From: Stomoxys calcitrans
Lineage: Eukaryota > Arthropoda > Insecta > Diptera > Muscidae
Direction of reading: 5' to 3'
Length of the DNA: 64,000 nucleotides
Assembly (NCBI RefSeq): GCF_963082655.1
Contig: NC_081555.1
Span: forward strand, 91,179,272 to 91,243,271
In this document: positions 42,410 through 53,494 of the stretch, piece by piece
Layout of the letters: the number at the start of each line of letters is the position of its first letter
Numbering within the stretch: position 1 is the stretch's first letter
Position numbers and translations under genes: made by a program
Notes under the pieces: generated by a model
The model's input: the letters and a program-made list of their open reading frames with translations, nothing else
Databases searched by the model: none
Told to the model about the DNA's origin: nothing

Positions 42410-42550
42410 TATTCACATTCGGGGCAAAATGTCCCCATCTTAAAACTCAACCAAAACAGGACAGGACCAATAAGGGCCATTGCAATATAGGGCTCAAATA
42501 AAAGGTATTAGAGCGTTAAAGAAAGCGCTGCGGTGCGGGCCCGGTTCAGC
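42410..42550 (-). repeat. Family D 5' end
   Basis: Ends GCTGCGGTGCGGGCCCGGTTC then AGCTATCC, the complement of the D terminus. Confidence 0.6.
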
Positions 42551-42648
42551 TATCCATATATAAAAATAAAAATCGAACCACTAATGCCTTCGTAAATACG
42601 AAGCAGGTCAAAATTGCAAAAGAAATAAAAGTCGAATATCCCCGAAAC

Positions 42649-42691
42649 AATCCCTACAAAAAAGACCTCAGCAGTCTTTTTTGTAGGGATT
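42649..42691. repeat. Perfect 18-bp hairpin
   Basis: Arms 42649..42666 and 42674..42691 (AATCCCTACAAAAAAGAC and its complement) with a 7-nt loop, no mismatch. Confidence 0.9.
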
Positions 42692-42839
42692 CTTGAGCAC
42701 TATCCAGCAAATGAACATTTGGCAGGCCCAACAAATTTTCAAAATACCGAGGTAACCACCTTTAATGGCCTGCCAAAATGCGCCGGGATATCCTAGGGCC
42801 TTGTAACTTTTTACACGATCACACTAACACCTCAGCTCA

Positions 42840-43790
42840 AGGAGATATCATTACTTGTTCTCACAAGGCATATTTTTTACAAGTTTTTTTAGTTCTATCC
42901 CACTGTGCAACGCCATGGACGTTTTGGCGCCACGTATGACATTTGTAACTTCTTCCTCGGTAAATTGTAATGGCTGACCACAGATACGCCAAATGGCTCT
43001 CCTCCTAGCCTTGTCACTCTCGGGATGCTCAATAAATTGCCGGTTGAACAAGCTGGTGTGTCTTCTCGGTTCAGTTCAGTTACTTCGCCAAAAGTGACTA
43101 AAGTCCTGTCATCTCTTCTTTCGGGGTTCGAGTTACATTGCTCCAAGTGTTCCCGCCACAAATTCCGCTTATGTTCATTGACTACCCTGTTTATTTGCAG
43201 ATTCAGCCGGTCGATTCTGGGCTTAGTGAGTGAGACGAGCGCGCAACGATTCACGCTCGTCTGGGAGTATCGCTGCCTATGCCGCGAAATTGAGTCGCAC
43301 TTGGATGGCTGCTGCGTTAATGATGCCTCGGAATTTCCTATCGGGATCTAGCATATTTGAGGAGGGAGTCAGTTGACTGAAGCATCGATTGGTGCACTCT
43401 ATGAAGCCGACATAATAAGCCTTCTTCTGATCGATAAACCTCCAATGTAAAGTCGGGTGGTCGGTCAATGGGGAGTATTTTAGGGAGGTGGTCTGATCCC
43501 AAAGAAATGACGGCTTTCCAGGATACGACACTGCTGCAGCATCCCCATTCATGATGCAGTACGTGGAGCCTTCGTTACCTAGGGGAGAATACCATGAAAC
43601 GTGACGCGCATTAAGGTCCCCTTGAGCCAAGCAATTATGACCAGAAAGTAGGCCACTAATGTCGGGCCTGTAAACTTGGTCATTATCTGGATCACAACCA
43701 ACTGGCGTTATGTATACCTCGCTCTCGGCAGTACCGGACTTGACTGCTATTTCCATACTTTCCATATAGAGCCAGGCGCAGGCATGATGG
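42840..43790 (-). mobile_element. LINE endonuclease and linker (family 4)
   Basis: On minus: AQGDLNARHVSWYSPLGNEG (endonuclease GDxNA motif), KPSFLWDQTTSLKYSPLTDH and then INRVVNEHKRNLWREHLEQC, a pre-RT linker. Broken by shifts. Confidence 0.75.
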
Positions 43791-44029
43791 GTCTATGCTG
43801 CACGGAGTGGTGTATCACAAAAGTTAATCCACCACCTTCACTCCGTATGCGATCCTTACGTAGCACATTGTATCCGTGCCAACTGTGCAGGTTGCAGGTG
43901 TTGGTCAGCTTTGTTTCCTGGATCGCAGCAATTTTTTATGTTCTTCGGACCTATAAAATCTACTATTTCGTCGATCTTGCCTAGGAGAATTTAATTTGCA
44001 AGAAAGATACATTTCCCAGCACTGGCCCG

Positions 44030-46310
44030 AACTTTTCAATATATACCCCACCCTAATAGGTCTCGAGGACAGGATCTTCCTTAGTCTAGAGGCCTCAGAT
44101 GTATCCTCCGTGGAGCTGCAGAATTCTACCCAGGATTTATTCTGAGCCTTTCTAAGCTAGCCCTTATATTTTCTTAGCTCAGCCTTATAGATGTCCCAAT
44201 CGTGTATTGCTCTTGTGGCTTTTGCTCTGTTGAAGAGTTTTCTGCTGGCCTTCGTGTTCCGCTTGACCACTATGTCTTTATCATCTGTAGTTTCCACTTC
44301 CTTTTCTAGTCTAGAAGAGATAGACGTGCAGAATTTGTGTCGAAATTTATCCCAATGCTCTTTTCTTGTGTTTAGCCGAGGGACCAGAAACTAATATAAC
44401 GATGATTAGAGAAGCTGCAGTCATCCAACACATCCCAGTCGCATATTCTTCCACTTATATCTTCCGATACAAAGGAAATTTCTAGTACCTCTTGCCTGTT
44501 CCTGGTAATAAATATTGCTTTATCCCCTTTATTACAAATCGCCAGATTCCAACTGTTAATATATTCGATAAGCAGCCCACTTTTCGTTGACATCCGAACT
44601 TGCCCATATCTGGTGATGTGCATTAGCATCACATCCTACAAAGAGGCTCTTCTTCCCAACAGAAGCGGCTTCAAACAGCGACTTAAGGTTTGAAGGCGGC
44701 ATCTCTGAATCGTGTGCCATATATAGGGAAACCAGCCAGTATTGAGACTTGTTTATTTCAAGGCTAGCTACTACTAAAATAGTGCTTAGCGACGGAAGAA
44801 GAAAAACATTTCGACTACTCTTTTCAAGAATACAGGCTCCGTGTCTCCCATTCCCCGTATACTTGAGAAGTTTTAATGCCGGAATTTTTAGTCCACGAAC
44901 CATTCTTCTACACACGCACAGTTCCTGGATAAGAACTACGTCAAATCCGCCTGCCATCAGAAGGACCTTTAGTGCCGCCGAAGCGGCGTTACAATGGTGG
45001 AGATTTATCTGTAGAAACCGGACCATAGTCAGGATTTAGAATTTCCACCACTGTTGCGTTACCCCCGTCTTCTGATTCCACCAGGAGTTCATCCTCACAA
45101 GATTCGTTAGATCTTGTCATGATGAGCTTCCGTACGCATCCAGGGGCAGGTGAGAAAGCTGTGGAACCACTCTTCCTTAGGACACTGGACACTTGCGGTG
45201 TGAACGATTCCTCCTTTCACTAGCTGCTGCCCTTGAAGTACTTTTTGAGATTCGTCCTTCCCCGCTGGCGCACACTTTGAGCCCAGTCCAACTGGATGAA
45301 CCACCCACACAGGGCTTGTCGGGTCCCGTTTCGAGGCCATCCCTTCCTGGCTCGATTGTGGCAGAGGTATTTTCAGTCTCCTGCAATCCGCCAGATGTGG
45401 TCGATAGTTCCTCAGGCAAGTGTTCAGCAAAAACTACTGAGTCGTCTCCTGATTCCCCAACCCCACCGCTTCTATAGACCTTCAGTTTGTTGAATCCGTA
45501 GGATACAACCCCCTTCAGACTTGTTGAGGTCTGCGAGACAGCCAGAGTTTAGTACGAGTACTGCATGTCACCGATCACCATCAACCTCATCTACCAATCT
45601 TCCAGTCGGTGGTTGAAAGATCCTGAAGCGATACTTGGAAGACTAAGGGAATGTAGTCTTCCAAGTATCGATTCAGGATCTGAGGGAATCCTTGGTATCC
45701 AAGCATGAGAGAAGGAAGGATTATCGTCCTTCTTGACTTGTCGCCCTGCTCTTCTCCCTTGTCGACAGCTGCCATCACAAAAATGTCACTGGCGACATTA
45801 GCAAAGGTTCTTGGATCCATCTAACTATTGTTAGCCCTAGTTCTTTTGGGCATGGCATGCCTTCCAGGTGACCGCTACCTTTTGGCTGACTGCAGTGCAG
45901 CTTCCGAATCTAGACGTGTAGTCTTTGGGATAGCCTGTGCAGCTAATTCCCGAGCCCAATTTTGGGAGGCTCTCTCCCTATTAGTGAGAGTCTTAGGACC
46001 ATTCGCACCAAGCCCCTTAATAAACCTGAGAGCGATGTGTCTTCTATTATTCCAACCTCTTATAGAGCGTGTTGGTGTGCCGGAGAAGGCCGATGACCCA
46101 GGCAAATTATAGCCATGCGAATAATTAATGGGTTTGGCCTTGCCTTAAGACTCGAACCAGGTGTCTTCGTCAAAAGCCCCTGCTGACCAGCCGTCTGTCG
46201 GCAAGTGGAGCCATGAGCAGCCGTTCTACCAATCGAGGTTTCAGTAGCAAACAACATGCTACGGCCTGATACCACCACAGCAGCTGTTGGGTCTTTGGGG
46301 TTCACCCTAA
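44030..46310 (-). mobile_element. LINE family 5: ORF1 remains, endonuclease and linker
   Basis: On minus: ORF1-like pieces (45110-46300, Arg/Ser-rich with FLTCPWMRTEAHHDK near the end), then ORF2 start LQINLHHCNAASAALKVLLM (45026 down), ELCVCRRMVRGLKIP, VGCDANAHHQIWASSDVNEK and the linker near 44100-44350. A 28-bp inverted repeat sits at 45618..45681 in the ORF1 part. Confidence 0.8.
45618..45681. repeat. 28-bp hairpin with one mismatch
   Basis: Arms 45618..45645 and 45654..45681 pair at 27 of 28 positions around an 8-nt loop. Confidence 0.88.
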
Positions 46311-46459
46311 GCCTACTCCCGGGCTTCAGATCTGCCGTTCCACTGGAAACAGACGCAGATCATCATCCGCCTAATGGATACCTCTATCGCAGCTATCCTT
46401 GAGTGACTAAAATTTGACTTCCAAAAATGATGATCTATTACGAGTTACTGGTCCAAACC

Positions 46460-48370
46460 TTAGTACCAGGTGGACTCGGTGCTTAGAGACTGGATAAACC
46501 ATATGCTAAGGAACAGTTGGATATATTGTGTGTCCCATGGCATAAATATAAGGAAGAAAGTGGCTCAAGGCACGCCATAGGGGGGCATTTTATCGCCACT
46601 CCTATGGATGACAACCATAAATGACCTATTACGGATGCTGACTGAGGAGCGATTTGAACCCTTCTGCTACGCAGACGATGTAATAATACTTCTAAGAGGT
46701 AAGGATCCGACCGAGATATGCAGAGGGGCCGAAAGGTTCTTTGCATATGGCATATGCCTGCGCTAGACCCAGGGGTCTCAATGTTAACCCAGAGAAGACT
46801 GAAATATGCCTGTTCACGAGGAAGACGAAGGTGGGCCAATTTAACGCACCACGTTTCCTCAATAAAACGATTTCGATTTCAGATATCGAAATCGATATCA
46901 GATATCAAATATTTAGGTGTGATCTTGAACAGGAAACTGAATTGGAAGTGTCACACTCAGGAGCGTACTGAGAAGGCTCGCAGATGTTGAGCCCTATGTA
47001 GACGGACCGTAGGCTAGAAATGGGGCCTGAATCCGAAAATAGTCAAATGGCTCTACAGGAGCATGATTGGACCAATACTTACTTACGCCTCAGTAGTTTG
47101 GTGGATTGCTATGGAGAAAAAGTGCAACATAAGGACCATACAACAGGTTCAGAGAACATGTTGTCTTGGCATAGGCGGAGCGATGAGGACCACGACCACT
47201 AGGGCACTGGAGACTATTCTAGATATACGACCCATTGATATACAGATTAAATGTGAGGCAGCCACTGCGGCTATGAGACTTAAGGCGATGGGAGATTGAG
47301 ATGGATTGAGGATGGGAGCAGCGGTATAATCGAGTTGATGGTAGGAAACCTGAAAGGAAGGGAAGAGGTTTCCGATCGGATACCTGAGATGAACCTTGAA
47401 GTCGAGTGCGAGGCACTGCTGCCATCGGTACAGTCTTGGATTGACGGAACCCTAGTATTGCCATCTGGAAGATCGTGTTACACGGATGGATCAAGATAGT
47501 GGACAGAGTGGGCCTGGGGGTTTACATTGAGAAATCATAGACTGAGATCTGATTTAGACTTCCTGACCACAATACGGTCCCGATCACGGAATGCGTGAAG
47601 TGGTGTGGTGCTTACGCGAGGACGTCGAGTGTGAACATCTTTACTGACTGTAAAATTGCCATAAGGGCAATAATAACCAGGACGGTAAGGTCACGAACAG
47701 TCTTGCAGTGTAAGAAGGAGATTAACGCCTTCTCTGAGAATGGAAAAATTCGCATCGTTTGTTTGCCGGGCCATAACGGAGTAAGGGGAAATGAAAGGGC
47801 AGACGATTTGGTGGTGAAGGCCAGTGGACTGCCGTCAATTAACTTGGTTAACCCGAAGCCTTTCAGGTCGACGCAGTCCGAGTTAAAGGAGTCGGCGATG
47901 AATGCGCATGCAACATTGTGGAACAGCGAAAATCCAGATCGTGAGAAGACGAGGTTATTACTGAAAGGGAGCAAGAAAGAGGTCAGTATAGCTATTGGTA
48001 TCATAACGGGACACAAAGGACTACGAGCTCACTTATGTAAATTCGGTGCGGCAAGTGATAGCATGTGTGAGGAATGCGGGAAAGATGATGAGACGTTGGA
48101 GTATTTCCTTTGTCATTGCCCGGCTTTCACGTCTAACAGATACCGGCACTTAGGTGGAGACACAAACCCAGATATGAACCAACATAGGGGAGTGGTATTG
48201 AAAACAGTTAAGGATTTTGTAAGTAGCACGGAATTCCTTACATTAAATTTTTATTTTTAGTGGTTACTTTATAGTTTTTAGAGCGCACAACAAGCCGATT
48301 ACTAGCATAGGTGTATGTCCATAGGGGCATGGGGCGGATTAATGTCTGCACCCTCAACCTAACCTAACCT
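46460..48370 (+). mobile_element. LINE family 1, RT to 3' tail
   Basis: RT end (GGHFIATPM-like, SATQTM/TIL shifts, [20 protein letters not shown]) then RNase H ([35 protein letters not shown]), [19 protein letters not shown] and a 3' UTR ending CAACCTAACCTAACCTAA (48350..48368). The RNase H frame 47595..48260 is open for 221 codons, the best preserved in the window. Confidence 0.88.
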
Positions 48371-48969
48371 AAATCTAAATGAAGTTTTGTGAATACCGGC
48401 GTTAATTTGACTAAATAAAATAAATCGTATTGAATTGAAAATATTGTCTCAAAAATAGTTTTCCTTTCGAATACATGGCATAAATACCTTCAATCAGCGT
48501 GTCGCCTCCGGTCTCGCAACCCATCTGTTCCTGCAGCCGAGTTGTTTTTCAGTCGAGTCACTGGATCTCATTCTGACTAAACAGTATACATTCTATACCG
48601 TAATCAAGGTTTGGTACTATGGTAACCTCGTCGCTGCCACTATCAGATACCAGTAGCTGGGAAAAGTGTTCTTCGCATATCGTAGGAACACTATTTGTGT
48701 CTGCAAAGACAGATTCTCTGTAGGAGAATGTACCTGTGGCGTAGCCATCGGTTTGATATTACTTTAGTAAAACTTCTGCACTTTTTACCAAGTTTTGAGC
48801 ATCTCAATTACTCACACTTTCCTGTATAGAGACAAGATACGGATGCTGAAAAAAGATAAGAATAAAAAAGTGTTATAAGAGAGGGAAGAGCCAGCGGGAA
48901 ATGTAATGACGCTCTTGAAATTCTACTAAAAGCTTGTCTTTGAAGACTTCATGGCCGATTGTTCTTTTG
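48371..48969. other. Unassigned, possible LINE relic
   Basis: A short stretch near 48565-48610 (TTCTGACTAAACAGTATACA) resembles 62060-62090. Otherwise nothing recognised. Confidence 0.3.
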
Positions 48970-49070
48970 TTGTACCCTCCAATATAGGATGGGGGTATAC
49001 TAAATTCGTCATTCCGTTTGTAACACCTCAAAATATTTGTCTAAGTATATATATTAGCCCGGGTCGATTT
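48970..49070 (+). repeat. HTR-A 5' terminal fragment
   Basis: GTACCCTCCAATATAGGATG and CGTCATTCCGTTTGTAACAC as in other HTR-A ends. Confidence 0.65.
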
Positions 49071-49181
49071 TTTATTTAAAATCGTATGGCAGAAACGTCA
49101 ACTACATATAATTCTAAGAAGTTTCTCCGAAGAAACCATGTATCTAAAATAAAATCCTAATCCGCGCCTCTCGACTTCAAT

Positions 49182-50371
49182 TTTTATAGCCTCCACCATA
49201 GGATGGGGGTATACTAATTTCGTCATTCTGTTTGTAACACCTTGAAATATGCGTCTGCGACCACATAAAGTATATATATTCTTGATCGTCATGTCATTTT
49301 AAGTCGAATTAGCCTTGTCCGTCCGTCTGTCCGTCCGTCCGTGCGTCCGCCTGTCTGTCGAAAGCACGCTAACTTTCGAAGGAGTAAAGCTATCCGCTTG
49401 AAATTTTGCACAAATACTTTTTATTAGTGTAGATCGGTTGGGATTGTAAATGGGTCAAATCGGTCCACGTTTTGATATAGCTGCCATATAAACCGATCTG
49501 GAATCTTGACTTCTTGAGCCTCTAGAGGGCGCAATGCTCGTCTGATCTGACTGAAATTTTGCACGTGGTGTTTTGGTATCACTTCCAACTACTGCGCTTA
49601 GTATGATTCAAATCAGTCCATGGTTTGATATAGCTGCCATATAAACTGATCTTGGGTCTTGACTTCTTTAGCCTCTAGAGGGCGCAATTCTCGTTTGATT
49701 TGACTGAAATTTTGCACGTGGTGTTTTGGTATCACTTCCAACAACTGTGTTAAGTATCATAATCTGGTATAGCTGTCATATAAACCGATCTTACATCTTG
49801 ACTTCTTGAGCCAATAGAGCGCACAATTCTCATCCGATTTGGCTAAAATTTTGCATGAGATGTTTTGTTACGACTTGTGTGTGCTGTGCTAAGTATGGTA
49901 TAAATCGGTATGGCCCAAATCGGTACTTAACCTGATATAGCTGCCATATAAACCGATCTGGGATCTTGACTTCTTGAGCCTCTAGAGGGCGCAATTCTTA
50001 TCCGATTTGAAAGAAATTTTGTACAACGGCTTCTTTCATGACCTTCAACATACGTATCTAATAGGGTCTGAATCGATCAATAGCTTGATACAGCTCCCAT
50101 ATATACCGATCTCCCGATTTTGCTTCTTGAGCCCCTACAAGTCGCAATTCTTATCCGAATGAACTGAAATATTACACAACGACTTCAACAATGTTCAGCA
50201 TTCATTAATTGTCCGAATCGGACTAGATATAGCTCCAATAGCACAACAGTTCTTATCCAATATTCTTTGTTTGCCTAAAAAGAGATACTGCGCATAGAAC
50301 TCGACAAATGCGATCCATGGTGGAGGGTATGTAAGATTCGGCCCGGCCGAACTTAGCACGCTCTTACTTGT
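49182..50371 (+). repeat. HTR-A element, full-length reference copy
   Basis: 5' CTCCACCATAGGATGGGGGT, AAAGTATATATATTCTTGAT, (GTCY)n at 49318-49357, five to six roughly 152-bp units, the complementary 3' CATGGTGGAGGGTAT, the hairpin TTCGGCC-C-GGCCGAA (50337..50351) and the end CTTAGCACGCTCTTACTTG. Confidence 0.9.
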
Positions 50372-50526
50372 TTTTCCTGTTCTTTCGATATTTTATATAC
50401 TTGTGATCACGGTGCAGGTCGCATTTTTTGTTCGATTATCATAAAATTTTGCACAAGTCCCGTTTTTGGTCCAAGGACGAACGATATTTTAAACAAAATC
50501 GGTTCAAATTTTGATATAGCTCCCAT

Positions 50527-50565
50527 CAGGGACGTAGCCAAAATTAAATCGTGGCTACGTCCCTG
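50527..50565. mobile_element. 39-bp hAT-like terminal-repeat pair
   Basis: CAGGGACGTAGCCA and its exact complement, 11-nt loop, flanked by 8-bp direct repeats GCTCCCAT and GCTTCCAT (7 of 8). Confidence 0.6.
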
Positions 50566-50708
50566 GCTTCCATATATATACCTTTCATCCGATATGACAT
50601 TTTTGATAAAATTTTGAACGCATATTGGAACATTAAACAGAACGTCTTGTTCAACACTTTTGTAAAGATCGGACCAAAATTATGGCTACTAGAGCAGAGC
50701 TGGTAAAC

Positions 50709-50765
50709 TATCGATAATCGTAACATTCGATATTTTTGATAGTTTTAATATTAAATATCGATAGC
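50709..50765. promoter_or_regulatory. Two TATCGATA motifs
   Basis: ACTATCGATAATCG and AAATATCGATAGCA each contain the 8-bp DRE palindrome. No gene starts nearby, so function is doubtful. Confidence 0.25.
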
Positions 50766-51224
50766 AACGATACTATCATTAATTTCCGATCACCTATATT
50801 TCAAGTACAAATCAGGAGATCGAATTATATAGAAGCAATATCATTACACAGACATGGGTATCATTATATCGACATGGGTAATAGTATTAGGTCAAGGGCA
50901 AAGTAAAAAAAAAAAGTAGTTTCCCATCTCTAACACTAATGTCGAATATCTCCGAGTGGCTCCATAATGGAGCCATCAGCGCAGACAGAGATCTCATCCT
51001 CCTCAAACACAGCATGCATGCTGCTAACAGTTCTCTCCCCCGGGAAAGCTGATTTGTTCATACGGATACGTATGTACGGATTTTGCTGCTTTTTTCATGT
51101 TGCGGGCAATGATTTGCCATTGCGCCGCTATATTATCAGAACAAGAGGAGATTTTTTAAAGCAATTGGGGCTTATGAACAAAATTTTATGCAAATAAAAA
51201 ATTTCAAAAAAAAATACTATATAT

Positions 51225-52947
51225 AGGAAACTAGCCGAACCGGGCCCGAAGTTCAGTTTAGGGGGTGCTTAAGGGCGTACCTCAAAACACTTGGCTACAA
51301 AATTGGATATCAAAATCGTTTTCTACTGTCAAATACCTTTCATTTGAGTCAAATATTGTCACAATGGGTCAAATAATCCATTTGACATATCTTTAGGAGG
51401 AAAGCGCCACCTAATGTCATATTCGTAATCTATTCGCAAATACCTTTCATTTGAGTCCCATATAACCATGGTCGGCTAATATGTCCATTTTGGGGGTATT
51501 TGGAGGTGGGTGACCTCCCATTACTTTGACCTAATGTTTATGCCACATTTGTAATCTGCTGCCTAATATTTTTATTTGAGTCCCAGATTGGCATGAACTT
51601 CGAATATATCTGGTTAGAGAAGTTTTGTGGTTGGGGGGGGGGGGTTCACTGGGTACTTGGACCCAAATTTTAATACCATATTTGTTTTCTGGTCTCCAAT
51701 ACCTTTCATTTGATACCCTTATTGTGCCCATCGGTCCACTTTCGGATATGAGTGGCGTTTTTGGTGTAAGTGGAAGGGTCCGCCTCCATCCGATATCTAA
51801 AAAAATTATATACCCTAGGTATATAATTCTAGACAAACGTACACAATCCATGAAAAGTTTAAGAAAATCGGTTCAGCCAAGTATCATATAGTCATAATGG
51901 GTCAAATGGCGTTTTTGAGGGGTGGCGTGACCCCCTATACATTTATTTGATTTTGTATGCCAGATTTGAAATCTACTCCCGAATACCTATTATTTGAGGC
52001 CCATATTGAAATGAACGTCCAATATGTCTGTTTGGGGGAGTTTTGGGGTTGGGGCGGTCCGAAGGGTACCTAAACTCAAAATAATATCATATTCGTATTC
52101 TACTCTCCAATACCTTCATTTGATACCTATATTGTCCCGATCGGTCCACTTTTGATTTTGGATTGTGTTTTGACATAAGGGGGAGGGTCCGTCCCCCTTT
52201 CGATACCGACAAATTCCTATGTTTCCTTTCAGACCAACCTACACGATATGCGAAAAGTTCGAGAAAATTTGTTCTGCCAATTTTCAGTCTATACGGAACA
52301 AACAAATCGAGTCCCATATATCCGTGATTGGCTAATGTGACCATTTTTGACGTTTTTGTGGGGGTGACCCCTTCGACTTCGACATGAATTTGTATGCCAG
52401 ATTCGTTATCTACTCCCGCATACTTTTCATTTGATACCCATATTGTCCTTATCGGTCCACCTTTGATTTTGGGTGGTGTTTTTGGGGTAAAAGTTGAGGG
52501 TCCGCCCACTTCCGTTATCAATGAATTATAAAGCCTATTCCTACTTCCTGGCCGTATTCGTAATCTACTCCCGAATACCTTTCATTGGAGTCCCATATTG
52601 TCATGATCGTCAAATAAACCTTTTTTAAGGGGTTTTGGGGCTGGGGCGGCCCCCAGGTACTTGGACCCAACTTATCAAATTCGAACTCTACTCTTGAATA
52701 TCGTTCATTTGAATCCCATATTGTCCCGATCGGTTCACTTTTATTTTTGGGTAGTACTTTTGGGGTAAGGGGAGGGTCCGCCTCCCTCCCGATATCAAAA
52801 AATCATATAGTCTATGTTTCCTTCCAGACCAACCTACACAATCTGTGAACATTTCAAGGTAATCGGTTCAGCCGTTTTTGAGTCTATAGGGAACAAAAAA
52901 AAAACAAACCGACAAACAAACACAAATTGAATTTTATATATAAGATT
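51225..52947 (+). repeat. Family D repeat, near full length
   Basis: Begins AAACTAGCCGAACCGGGCCC, carries many CTTTCATTTGATACCCATAT units, then AAATCGGTTCAGCCGTTTTT and (AAAC)n, and ends ATTTTATATATAAGATTTT. No coding capacity. Confidence 0.78.
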
Positions 52948-53094
52948 TTAACGAAATTGACCGAATTTTTACCCAAACATTTTTATTTGCAGTTTGCCTG
53001 ATTTTTTTCAGCGTATAGTTTTCATTAGGGTTGCCCTCTTTTGACTTCTTCTAACTACGTCACTGTCCACAACAATTTATCAGCTATGGCATTA

Positions 53095-53140
53095 AACAAA
53101 GTATAAAAAGAGATCTGAGTTAGATTTCGAGTGTGTTGGA
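53095..53140 (+). promoter_or_regulatory. Putative TATA promoter of gene 3
   Basis: TATAAAAAG at 53102..53110 is followed about 28 bp later by TTTCGAGTG (A at 53130), a position fit for a start site although not a perfect initiator. About 300 bp of non-repetitive leader follows to the ATG at 53434. Confidence 0.45.
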
Positions 53141-53215
53141 TACGCAAAAGTGATTAGAAATTCACAACAACACACAGACTTGCGAAAAATATATACACAT
53201 TGAGACTGAGGAGAA

Positions 53216-53293
53216 ATGAAACTGATAAAGATTGCGACAACAATGGCAACAACAATACTGAGTATTAGTATTGAATGGGCCTTAAAACGATAA
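53216..53293 (+). other. uORF in gene 3 leader (25 aa)
   Basis: An ATG at 53216 opens 25 codons (begins MKLIKIATTMATT) and stops at 53291, 140 bp before the gene 3 ATG. If the leader is not spliced, this uORF could lower translation. Confidence 0.35.
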
Positions 53294-53433
53294 GCCACTT
53301 CTCATACCGGGAAGATAGGGAGAGAGAGAGTGAGAACCTAAACAAAACTCATATAGTATTTGGTTAACGGCGATCGTTTAGCATTAATCGAGTTTTAGTC
53401 AAGCAAAGCATAACATCGGTGGCCATAAACAAA

Positions 53434-53494
53434 ATGACAGCCGAAATACCATCAAAATGTCAAACGCTGTGGAATAATTTCTTGGATTTAGTAG
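53434..53494 (+). CDS. Gene 3 exon 1
   Basis: ATG at 53434 follows aacaaa (A at -3). It encodes 20 residues ending WNNFLDLV plus one base of Gly. The match to the homologous exon ends of genes 1 and 2 is the main support. Confidence 0.85.

Noticed and set aside
47595..48260. 221-codon frame as a domesticated RNase H gene
   Set aside because: Though open, it is flanked by the broken RT part and the AACCT tail of a LINE, with the expected gap near 47930; simplest as a younger dead LINE.
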